From NCBI GenBank assembly GCA_017744935.1, contig JAGIAI010000035.1, forward strand, positions 27,177-91,176: DNA of 64,000 bases, read 5' to 3'. The first letter of the stretch is position 1; each line of letters begins with the position of its first letter. This DNA is from Variovorax sp. (GTDB lineage Bacteria > Pseudomonadota > Gammaproteobacteria > Burkholderiales > Burkholderiaceae_C). Made by a program: the position numbers and the translations under genes. The notes below the pieces were generated by a model, which did no database searches, was not told the DNA's origin, and saw nothing but the letters and a program-made list of their open reading frames with translations. This document shows, in pieces, positions 56,270 to 64,000 of this stretch.

Positions 56270-57160
56270 TCATGAGGGCACGCCCCGGCGCGCAATGTCG
56301 ACGAACGCCTTGAGATAGTCGATCTGCGTCTCGGGTTCTCGCGCGCCGAGATAGATGTGCTTGGCGATGCCGCGCGGACCGAGACGGACCGGCACAACGT
56401 CCATCCGTTCCGCGTACTCCTCCACCAGCCAGCGGGGAAGCGCGGCGACGCCCCGGCCGCTGGCGACCATCTGCAACATGATGTCCGTGGTCTCGATGGT
56501 CTTGTGCCTCTTCGGCGTAACGCCCGCGGGCATCAGGAACTGGTTGTAGATGTCCAGGCGATCCGTCTCGACCGGATAGGTGACCAGCACTTCGCGCGTC
56601 AATTGCTGCGGCTTGACATAGCCGGCGCCGGCCAAAGGATGGCTGCGGGCGACCACCAGCACCTGCTCGTAGTCGAACACCGGCTCGAACTTCAATCCGG
56701 GCTTGAACAGCGGGTCCGGCGTGACCAGCAGGTCGATCTCATAGCCGAAGAGCGCGCCGATGCCGCCGAACTGGAATTTCTGCTTCACATCGACATCGAC
56801 ATCGGGCCATGCGGCTAGGTACGGCGACACGATCTTGAGCAACCACTGGTAGCAGGGATGGCATTCCATGCCGATGCGCAGCGTGCCGCGCTCACCCTGC
56901 GCGAACTGGCGCAGCCGTTCTTCGGCGAGATCCAGTTGCGGAAGCACACGATTGGCCACCGCCAGCAAATACTGTCCCGCCTGCGTGAGCCGCAGGCTGC
57001 GTCGTTCGCGCAGCCAGATGTCGGTGCCGAGTTGCTGCTCCAGCTTCTTCATGCTGTGGCTGAGCGCCGATTGCGTGACGCACAGGACATTGGCCGCCGC
57101 AGTGAGAGAGCCCTGCTTCTCGACCTCCTGCACGATCGCGAGATGCATCCGTTCAAGCAT
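56270..57160 (-). CDS. metR: LysR family transcriptional regulator, MetR-like
   Basis: HLAIVQEVEKQGSLTAAANVLCVTQSALSHSMKKLEQQLG; divergent from metE. Confidence 0.85.
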   Translation of the reverse strand: MLERMHLAIVQEVEKQGSLTAAANVLCVTQSALSHSMKKLEQQLGTDIWLRERRSLRLTQAGQYLLAVANRVLPQLDLAEERLRQFAQGERGTLRIGMECHPCYQWLLKIVSPYLAAWPDVDVDVKQKFQFGGIGALFGYEIDLLVTPDPLFKPGLKFEPVFDYEQVLVVARSHPLAGAGYVKPQQLTREVLVTYPVETDRLDIYNQFLMPAGVTPKRHKTIETTDIMLQMVASGRGVAALPRWLVEEYAERMDVVPVRLGPRGIAKHIYLGAREPETQIDYLKAFVDIARRGVPS

Positions 57161-57263
57161 TTGGTTGTGTATGAGTGAAATTCATGGATACGTGAGATAA
57201 GACCATTTGTCTTCATCGACTCGCGAGCCTAGCATCCACGCCCTTGACTTGCACAGAACGTAG

Positions 57264-59570
57264 ATGACCATCACTCACAACCTCGGATTCCCCCGCATCG
57301 GCGCCAGGCGCGAATTGAAGTTCGCGCTGGAGTCGTACTGGAAGGGAGAGTCCTCTCGCCGCGAACTCGAAGAACTCGGCGCGCAACTCCGGCAGCGCCA
57401 CTGGAACGACCAGCAGGGCATCGACCTCGTGCCTGTCGGCGACTTCTCTTTCTACGACCAGGTGCTTGACATGAGCTTCACGCTCGGCAATCTGCCAGTG
57501 CGGGTCCGAGGCTTTCACGGCGACACGCTCGACAACTACTTCCGGGTGGCACGGGGCCGCTCGACGCAGGCAACCGAGGCGCATGCTGGCTGCTGCGGCG
57601 GTATTGCGGCGGGCGAGATGACCAAGTGGTTCGACACCAACTACCACTACATCGTCCCCGAGTTCACTTCCGCGACCGAGTTCAGGCTCGACGCGACGCG
57701 CCTGCTGGATCAACTGACCGAAGCGAAGGCCCAGGGGGTGAAGGCGAAGCCGGTGATCGTCGGTCCGGTGACCTATCTCGCGATCGGCAAGGCCAAGGAT
57801 GACTCCGACAGGCTGGCCCTATTGCCGCGTCTTCTGCCGGTCTACGCGAAGCTGCTCGACACCCTGGCTCGCGAAGGCGTCGAATGGGTGCAGATCGACG
57901 AGCCGCTGCTTGTGACCGAGCTCGATGCAGCGTGGCAACACGCCTTCAACACGGCGTACCACCATCTCAAGAGCAGCCGCGTGAAGCTCCTGCTGGCCAC
58001 CTATTTCGGACAGCTCCAGGACAACAAGTACCTCGCCGCAAACCTCCCCGTCGCCGGCTTGCATGTGGACGCCATCAACGGCCGCGACGATGTGCTGCCG
58101 CTGCTGGGCATGCTGCCTTCGCACAAGGTGCTGTCGCTCGGCGTCATCAACGGCCGAAACATCTGGAAGACCGATCTGACTGCGGTGCTGAACTGGCTCG
58201 AACCCATTGCGGAACGGCTTGGCGATCGCCTCTGGATCGCGCCGTCATGCTCGCTGTTGCATGTGCCGGTCGATCTCGCGAGCGAGCAGAAGCTCGATGA
58301 GGAGCTCAAGTCCTGGCTGGCGTTCGCGCTGCAGAAGCTCGATGAGCTGAAGGTGCTCGCGACTGCACTTCGGCATGGCCGCGAGGCGGTTGCTTCGGAG
58401 CTGACGGCCAACCATGCGGCTCTGGCCGCGCGTCGCGCATCTCCGCGCGTGAACAATCCTGCGGTTCAAGCGGCCGTGGCTTCGATCCGCAAGCAACTCG
58501 GCGAACGCGAGAGTGCCTATTCCAGCCGCGCCCCGAAGCAGGCGGCGCTGCTCCGGCTCCCGCTCTATCCGACGACGACGATCGGCTCGTTTCCGCAGAC
58601 CGCCGAAATCCGCCATGCGCGCAGCGAATTCAAGGCCGGCCGACTGGACGCGGCGAGCTACGAGGCCGCAATGCGGGCCGAGATCGGGCGAAGCGTGCGC
58701 GAGCAGGAAGCGTTGGGGCTGGACGTGCTGGTACACGGCGAAGCCGAGCGCAACGACATGGTCGAGTACTTCGGTGAACAACTCGAGGGCTATGCCTTCA
58801 GCCAGTTCGGTTGGGTGCAGTCCTACGGCTCGCGGTGCGTCAAGCCGCCGATCCTGTTCGGCGACATCAGTCGCCCCAGTCCGATGACCGTCGAGTGGAT
58901 CCGCTACGCGCAATCGCTCACCCGCAAGCCGATGAAGGGCATGCTGACCGGGCCGGTGACGATCCTCAACTGGTCCTTCGTGCGCGACGACCAGCCGCGT
59001 TCGGCGTCGTGCAAGCAACTGGCGCTCGCCATCCGGCAGGAAGTGCTCGATCTCGAAGACGCTGGCGTGCATGTGATCCAGATCGACGAAGCGGCGCTGC
59101 GCGAGGGCCTTCCACTGCGCAAGACGCAATGGAAGGACTACCTGGACTGGGCCGTCGAGTCATTCCGCATCACTGCCAACGGCGTGCGCGACGAGACGCA
59201 GATCCACACGCACATGTGCTATTCGGAGTTCAACGACATCATCGCGTCGATCGCGGACATGGACGCGGATGTAATCACCATCGAGACCTCGCGCTCGGAC
59301 ATGGAGCTGCTCGACGCTTTCGACGATTTCAACTACCCGAACGAGATCGGTCCGGGGGTCTACGACATCCATTCGCCGAACATCCCCACGCAGGCGCACA
59401 TGGAGCAGTTGATGCGGAAAGCAGCGGAGCGCATTCCCGCGGACCGGCTCTGGGTCAATCCGGACTGCGGGCTGAAGACGCGGCAATGGGCCGAGGTGCT
59501 TCCGGCACTGACCAACATGGTGTCGGCGGCCAAGGCATTGCGCCCGTCCGCATCGACAGCAGAGGCATAG
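57264..59570 (+). CDS. metE: 5-methyltetrahydropteroyltriglutamate-homocysteine S-methyltransferase (cobalamin-independent)
   Basis: [77 protein letters not shown]. Confidence 0.97.
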   Translation: MTITHNLGFPRIGARRELKFALESYWKGESSRRELEELGAQLRQRHWNDQQGIDLVPVGDFSFYDQVLDMSFTLGNLPVRVRGFHGDTLDNYFRVARGRSTQATEAHAGCCGGIAAGEMTKWFDTNYHYIVPEFTSATEFRLDATRLLDQLTEAKAQGVKAKPVIVGPVTYLAIGKAKDDSDRLALLPRLLPVYAKLLDTLAREGVEWVQIDEPLLVTELDAAWQHAFNTAYHHLKSSRVKLLLATYFGQLQDNKYLAANLPVAGLHVDAINGRDDVLPLLGMLPSHKVLSLGVINGRNIWKTDLTAVLNWLEPIAERLGDRLWIAPSCSLLHVPVDLASEQKLDEELKSWLAFALQKLDELKVLATALRHGREAVASELTANHAALAARRASPRVNNPAVQAAVASIRKQLGERESAYSSRAPKQAALLRLPLYPTTTIGSFPQTAEIRHARSEFKAGRLDAASYEAAMRAEIGRSVREQEALGLDVLVHGEAERNDMVEYFGEQLEGYAFSQFGWVQSYGSRCVKPPILFGDISRPSPMTVEWIRYAQSLTRKPMKGMLTGPVTILNWSFVRDDQPRSASCKQLALAIRQEVLDLEDAGVHVIQIDEAALREGLPLRKTQWKDYLDWAVESFRITANGVRDETQIHTHMCYSEFNDIIASIADMDADVITIETSRSDMELLDAFDDFNYPNEIGPGVYDIHSPNIPTQAHMEQLMRKAAERIPADRLWVNPDCGLKTRQWAEVLPALTNMVSAAKALRPSASTAEA

Positions 59571-59612
59571 ACCGCGCCCCTGCTGCACCAGCCTCGCGAA
59601 TAATGCGGGGCT

Positions 59613-60008
59613 ATGACTTCGCAAACGCTCAGTGAAAAGGAAGTGCGGGACTTTGCCGCCCGCGCAGCAGGTCATGCGCGCTGCCGCGCATGCACGCCGC
59701 TATGGCGGCCTGCGTGGGAGTCGCTCTCGGGCGCCACGCAGGTCGGCCACTTGTCCGGCGTCGGGTCGCTGCGTACCGAGGATGCGGCCGATCGGCTCGA
59801 TGAATACCATCCGGGCGGAACCCACCTATGGTCGCCCGACGCGCCGATCGCGCTGGGCTGGCACCCTTACAACCAGTGCTCGTTGTGGACCTGCAAGGCG
59901 TGCGACGGGGCCTTCCTGCGATACACCGAGTACGGCGGTTACTACCAGGACGAGCGCATTCGCCCGCTGATGGCCGACCTGATCGTCGCGCCGGATGCGC
60001 GCCCCTAG
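59613..60008 (+). CDS. conserved-type hypothetical protein with paired cysteines
   Basis: 131-aa ORF downstream of metE; CRAC and CxxC (CKAC) motifs. Confidence 0.55.
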   Translation: MTSQTLSEKEVRDFAARAAGHARCRACTPLWRPAWESLSGATQVGHLSGVGSLRTEDAADRLDEYHPGGTHLWSPDAPIALGWHPYNQCSLWTCKACDGAFLRYTEYGGYYQDERIRPLMADLIVAPDARP

Positions 60009-60012
60009 GCGC

Positions 60013-60927
60013 TCAATTCCTCGGCCTCGACGGCACCTCCGCTTCGAGTTGCGCGCGCATCCAGCGATGCGCGGCGTCCTCCTGATGGCGCCGGTGCCAG
60101 ATCATGTACATCGGTAGCGGCGCGCAGGTGACCGGCGGCACGACGCTCGCGAAATCGCGCAAGAGACCCTGCCCCAGCCGTGCCGGTGCGGTGGCCAGCA
60201 ACGGGCTGCCGCGCAGAAAGGCCGGCAAGCCTGCGAAGCCCGGCACCGTCACGGCGAAGCGCCTCTGCACACCGGCCTCTGCGAGCGCCTCGTCCACTGC
60301 GAGCATGCGGCGCGGCTCGTAGAGCACGGTGACGTGTTCGGCGGCAAGATAGTCGCGCCGGCCCTGCGGCGCCTCGCGCGCTGCAGGATCGTAGAAAACG
60401 CGCCAGCGGTCCTCGAAAAGACGCTTCTGCATCACGTCGCCACCCTCCGGTGGCCGGGGGCTGATCACAAGGTGGCACCCGCCATCACGCAGAAGCTCCA
60501 GCGTCGGCACGTCCGACGGAATGATGCGCAAGGACACGCCGGGTGCGAGGGCGCGCAGCCGCGCAGCCAATGCGGGCAGCAGCACATCCCGCTGGAAGTC
60601 ATTGGCGGCGATGGTGAAGGTGGTACGCCACCGGGCGGGCTCGAAGCGATCGCCGCGCGCAAACGCTTCCATGTCGGCCAGCAACTCGCGCGCCTGGGCG
60701 GCCAGCTCGCCCGCGCGCGCGGTCGCCACGATCCCGCGGCCTGATTTCACGAACAGCGGATCGCCCGCGATGGCCCGCAGGCGCCCCAGCAGATGGCTCA
60801 CCGCCGACTGCGTCACCCCGAGGTGCGCCGCTGCGCCGGTGATCGATCCGGCCTCCACCACCGCAACCAGCAGCCGGAGCAATCGGGTGTCCAGGTTGTA
60901 TTCATCGATTTCGCTCATGGGTTTCAT
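60013..60927 (-). CDS. LysR family transcriptional regulator
   Basis: NLDTRLLRLLVAVVEAGSITGAAAHLGVTQSAVSHLLGRLRAIAGDPLFVKSGRG. Confidence 0.9.
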   Translation of the reverse strand: MKPMSEIDEYNLDTRLLRLLVAVVEAGSITGAAAHLGVTQSAVSHLLGRLRAIAGDPLFVKSGRGIVATARAGELAAQARELLADMEAFARGDRFEPARWRTTFTIAANDFQRDVLLPALAARLRALAPGVSLRIIPSDVPTLELLRDGGCHLVISPRPPEGGDVMQKRLFEDRWRVFYDPAAREAPQGRRDYLAAEHVTVLYEPRRMLAVDEALAEAGVQRRFAVTVPGFAGLPAFLRGSPLLATAPARLGQGLLRDFASVVPPVTCAPLPMYMIWHRRHQEDAAHRWMRAQLEAEVPSRPRN

Positions 60928-60998
60928 GATGAACGATCTGTTTATTCGTCGCAATCGAAGTCCGACACTGAAGCTGCCCCACATACACGGAGACAGAT

Positions 60999-61340
60999 AT
61001 GGACACACCGATTCCCGGCACCACGCTCTTCGACGGCGAGCAGGCGAAGAAAGGCTATGCACTCAACAAAATGTGCTTTTCCTTCAACGAGGAAGCCAAT
61101 CGCAAGGCCTTTCTGGCGGACGAGGAGGCGTACATGCGGCGCTTCGGCCTGAACGAACAGCAGGCCGCCGCGATCCGCGCACGCAACGTGCTGCAACTGA
61201 TCGAGGCCGGCGGCAACGCCTACTACCTCGCGAAGTTCGCCGGCATCTTCAAGCTGGACATGCAGGACATCGGCGCGCAGCAGACCGGCATGACCAAGGA
61301 AGCCTTCCAGGCCAAGCTGAACGCAGCGGCCCGGCAGTAG
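60999..61340 (+). CDS. protocatechuate 4,5-dioxygenase alpha subunit (LigA-like)
   Basis: KGYALNKMCFSFNEEANRKAFLADEEAYMRRFGLNEQQAAAI. Confidence 0.9.
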   Translation: MDTPIPGTTLFDGEQAKKGYALNKMCFSFNEEANRKAFLADEEAYMRRFGLNEQQAAAIRARNVLQLIEAGGNAYYLAKFAGIFKLDMQDIGAQQTGMTKEAFQAKLNAAARQ

Positions 61341-61366
61341 CAAAAGGCGATCACTGGAGACACATC

Positions 61367-62236
61367 ATGGCAACGATCATCGGCGGGGTTGGAACTTCGC
61401 ACATTCCCGCCATCGGCGGCGCAATACACAAGGGGCTTCAGAACGAGCCCTACTGGAAGCCCTTCTTCGACGGCTTTCCGCCCATCCACGACTGGCTCGC
61501 CACCGCGCGCCCTGACGTGGTGGTGATGTTCTACAACGATCACGGACTGAACTTCTTCCTCGACAAGATGCCCACCTTCGCCGTCGGTGCCGCGGCGCAA
61601 TACACCTCGGCGGACGAGGGCTGGGGTATTCCGACCCAGCCATCGGTGCAGGGTTGCCCGGACCTTTCGTGGCAGCTGGTCAACACGCTGGTGGAGCGCG
61701 AATTCGACATCGTGAGTTGCCAGGAGATGCTGGTCGACCATGCCTGCACCCTGCCCCTGAAGCTGCTGTGGCCCCAGGCCGGCAACGACTGGCCGGTGCG
61801 CATCGTGCCGGTGTGCATCAACACCGTCCAGTTCCCACTGCCCAAGGCGAGCCGCGCCTATGCGCTGGGCAAGGCCGTCGGCGAGGCAGTGGCCGCGTGG
61901 GGTTCGGATCAGCGGGTGTTGATGGTGGCCTCGGGCGGGCTGTCGCACCAGCTCGACGGCGCGCGCGCGGGCCACATCAACAAAGGCTTCGACCTGCAAT
62001 TCATGGACAGCCTGCTGACCAACCCGGAATGGGCAACGCAGTTCTCGATCCATGACCTGGTCGAGAAGGCCGGCACACAGGGTGTCGAACTACTGATGTG
62101 GCTTGCGATGCGCGGATCGCTGACGGCTGCGGGCCCCTCCGTGCGGAAGGTGCACAGCAATTACCACATACCGATCTCGAATACCGCCACCGCCGTGATG
62201 GCACTGGCGGTCTGCGGAAGCGCCCTCAGCGGTTGA
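61367..62236 (+). CDS. protocatechuate 4,5-dioxygenase beta subunit (LigB-like extradiol dioxygenase)
   Basis: IIGGVGTSHIPAIGGAI; VVVMFYNDHGLNFFLD; MVASGGLSHQLDG. Confidence 0.92.
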   Translation: MATIIGGVGTSHIPAIGGAIHKGLQNEPYWKPFFDGFPPIHDWLATARPDVVVMFYNDHGLNFFLDKMPTFAVGAAAQYTSADEGWGIPTQPSVQGCPDLSWQLVNTLVEREFDIVSCQEMLVDHACTLPLKLLWPQAGNDWPVRIVPVCINTVQFPLPKASRAYALGKAVGEAVAAWGSDQRVLMVASGGLSHQLDGARAGHINKGFDLQFMDSLLTNPEWATQFSIHDLVEKAGTQGVELLMWLAMRGSLTAAGPSVRKVHSNYHIPISNTATAVMALAVCGSALSG

Positions 62237-62936
62237 ACCACTCCAGGAGCGCGCGGGAGACCGCTTCGGGTTGCTCCATAGTGCTCATGTGACCGCTGTT
62301 CTCGATGGCGACGAGCTGCGAGCCGGGACACATTTCGTGCATGCGCTCGTGGCGCGACAGCGGGCTCCACGCATCCTGGCGCCCGCAGAGGAACAGGGTC
62401 GGACAGCGCAGCGTGCCAAGCACGGGAGTCGCGTCGGGGCGGTTGAGCAAGGCATGGATCTGCGCCGCGAAGACGTCCGGCGTGCGCCGCTCGATCATGT
62501 CGAGGATCTCCGCAAACACGGGCGTGCCGATGCGGTCTTCGTGGACCATGCCGCGCGCCCATTGCTCGCCCATCTTGCGCATGCCGTGCTCGCGGGCGAT
62601 CTGCAGCAGCGCCATTCGCTTGTCGCGCTCCTGCGCGCCGGCATCTCCCGGCGCAATCGGATCGACACCCGTGTCGAGCAAAGCCAGCCGCTCGACCCGC
62701 GCGGGCGCGAACTTCATGATCTCTAGCGCGATGCGTCCGCCCATCGAATGGCCGGCCAGGCTGAATCGCTCTGACGGCACATTCGCCAAAACGCCGCGCG
62801 CCATCTCGCCGAGATCGTTCGCCTCGCCGTACGAGGGAATGATGCAGTCCGCCGACGCCAACGCCGAACGCTGGTACAGCCAGACGGCTTCATCGCACAG
62901 CAGCCCGGGCAACAGAACGACGCAGGGTCGGCTCAT
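62226..62936 (-). CDS. alpha/beta fold hydrolase
   Basis: VVLLPGLLCDEAVW; LAGHSMGGRIALEI; C-terminal ENSGHMSTMEQPEAV. Confidence 0.88.
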   Translation of the reverse strand: MSRPCVVLLPGLLCDEAVWLYQRSALASADCIIPSYGEANDLGEMARGVLANVPSERFSLAGHSMGGRIALEIMKFAPARVERLALLDTGVDPIAPGDAGAQERDKRMALLQIAREHGMRKMGEQWARGMVHEDRIGTPVFAEILDMIERRTPDVFAAQIHALLNRPDATPVLGTLRCPTLFLCGRQDAWSPLSRHERMHEMCPGSQLVAIENSGHMSTMEQPEAVSRALLEWFNR

Positions 62937-62939
62937 TCG

Positions 62940-63941
62940 TCAGAACTCCTCGGTATCGACTTCCTGCGTGGCCTGCGGGGCGTAGCGGTTGCCGATGACC
63001 GTCTTCTGATTGATCAGCTCTCCAGCACGCGCGATGACGGAGGCGTCCAGATCGAGATCAGCCGCCGCGAGGTTTTCACGAAGATGCGACACGCTGGTGG
63101 TCCCCGGAATCGGCACGATGTCCGAACCCTGGTGCAACAGCCAACCCAGGGCCAACTGGGCCGGTGTGCAGCCCGCTTCGCGCGCCAGGGCTTCGAACGG
63201 CGGCAGCAGCTTCAGGTTGAGTGCGTAGTTCTCCGGCGAAAAACGCGGCATCGGGCGCCGGATGTCCTTGGCGTCGAGCGACCCCACATCGGTGAGCGCA
63301 CCGGTCAGGAAGGCTCGCGCCAGCGGGCTGAACGCCACGAAGGCGGCACCGATCTCACGGCATGCTGCCAGCACGCCGATCTCGGGATTGCGCGTCCAGA
63401 GCGAATACTCCGTCTGCACCGCAGTGATCGGATGCACCGCATGCGCGCGACGCACGGTGGCGGCAGAGACTTCGGAAAGCCCCAGCGTGCGCACCTTGCC
63501 CTCCTCCACCAACCGGGACATCGCACCGATCGAATCTTCGATGGGCACCTGCTTGTCCCAACGATGCAGGTAGTAGAGATCGATCACGTCCGTTCCGAGA
63601 CGGCGCAGGCTGTCTTCGCAGTTGCGGCGCAGGGTTTCGGGACGTCCATCGATCACGCGGCGGACGACGCCGTCGTCGCCCTTCACACCGCCCATGCCGC
63701 CCTTGCTGCACAGGGTGATGCGATTGCGATGCGACTTGAGCACTCGTCCGACCAGCTCTTCGTTGGCCCCGAAGCCGTAGAGCGCCGCCGTGTCGAACAG
63801 TGTCTCGCCCGCGTCGAGCGCCGCCAGCAGCACGCGCTCCGCCTCTTCGGCCGAAGGGGGCACGCCATAGGCGTGGCTGAGGTTCATGCACCCCAGCCCG
63901 ATCGCGCTGACCTCGAAAGGTCCGATTTTTCGCGTGCGCAT
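62940..63941 (-). CDS. aldo/keto reductase
   Basis: VSAIGLGCMNLSHAYG; DAGETLFDTAALYGFGANEELVGRVL; DLYYLHRWD; VPIPGTTSVSHLREN. Confidence 0.92.
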   Translation of the reverse strand: MRTRKIGPFEVSAIGLGCMNLSHAYGVPPSAEEAERVLLAALDAGETLFDTAALYGFGANEELVGRVLKSHRNRITLCSKGGMGGVKGDDGVVRRVIDGRPETLRRNCEDSLRRLGTDVIDLYYLHRWDKQVPIEDSIGAMSRLVEEGKVRTLGLSEVSAATVRRAHAVHPITAVQTEYSLWTRNPEIGVLAACREIGAAFVAFSPLARAFLTGALTDVGSLDAKDIRRPMPRFSPENYALNLKLLPPFEALAREAGCTPAQLALGWLLHQGSDIVPIPGTTSVSHLRENLAAADLDLDASVIARAGELINQKTVIGNRYAPQATQEVDTEEF

Positions 63942-63946
63942 CCGGC

Positions 63947-64000
63947 TTACTTGAGTTGCTGTTCCAGCTGGTGCAGCACCTGGTAGCACGGCAGCACCTG
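63947..64000 (-). CDS. C-terminal fragment of a CDS truncated by the window edge
   Basis: Minus-strand frame ...QVLPCYQVLHQLEQQLK* ends 5 bp before the aldo/keto reductase start. Confidence 0.4.
   Translation of the reverse strand, partial: QVLPCYQVLHQLEQQLK

Noticed and set aside
60933-60949. acga-N9-tcgt as LysR box before the dioxygenase genes
   Set aside because: Arms of only 4 bp; expected often by chance, so not claimed.
1-64000. tRNA/rRNA genes, CRISPR arrays, prophage, integrative elements
   Set aside because: None seen on reading: no spacer-repeat arrays, integrases, phage structural genes or IS transposases. A tool scan (tRNAscan-SE, CRISPR finder) would be needed to exclude them fully.

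Overview
This 64 kb window is GC-rich, gene-dense chromosomal DNA. Gene content and protein resemblance suggest a Comamonadaceae/Variovorax-like betaproteobacterium; that placement is inference, with no search run. I saw no rRNA, tRNA, CRISPR array, prophage or intact IS transposase. About 60 CDSs can be supported. Main blocks: (1) an OmpA/DUF2894 tail, amidohydrolase, RibD-like reductase, MFS, aspA, MipA/OmpV and LysE genes; (2) a non-coding interval at 8313-8885 with two oppositely oriented MITE-like repeats, followed by a Phd/YefM-like antitoxin and zeta-like kinase pair; (3) a NitT/TauT-type ABC transporter plus CoA-transferase, hydratase, flavoprotein, ferredoxin, LysR and SDR catabolic operon; (4) a surface-polysaccharide cluster with a CDP-glucose pyrophosphorylase; (5) a 2-oxoacid:acceptor oxidoreductase operon with a GltD-like FeS flavoprotein; (6) a co-directional hpd-phhA-class II DAHP synthase-methyltransferase-P450-lipoprotein run; (7) a sugar-acid type cluster with three tandem Bug receptors; (8) a 2-methylcitrate cycle cluster interleaved with two more Bug receptors; (9) metE with a divergent MetR-like regulator; (10) protocatechuate 4,5-dioxygenase genes. 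The most unusual items are the paired repeat elements with private terminal inverted repeats and a compensatory hairpin change, the Phd-zeta pair next to them, the methylcitrate/Bug interleaving, and the aromatic mini-cluster ending in a translationally coupled Cys-rich lipoprotein.
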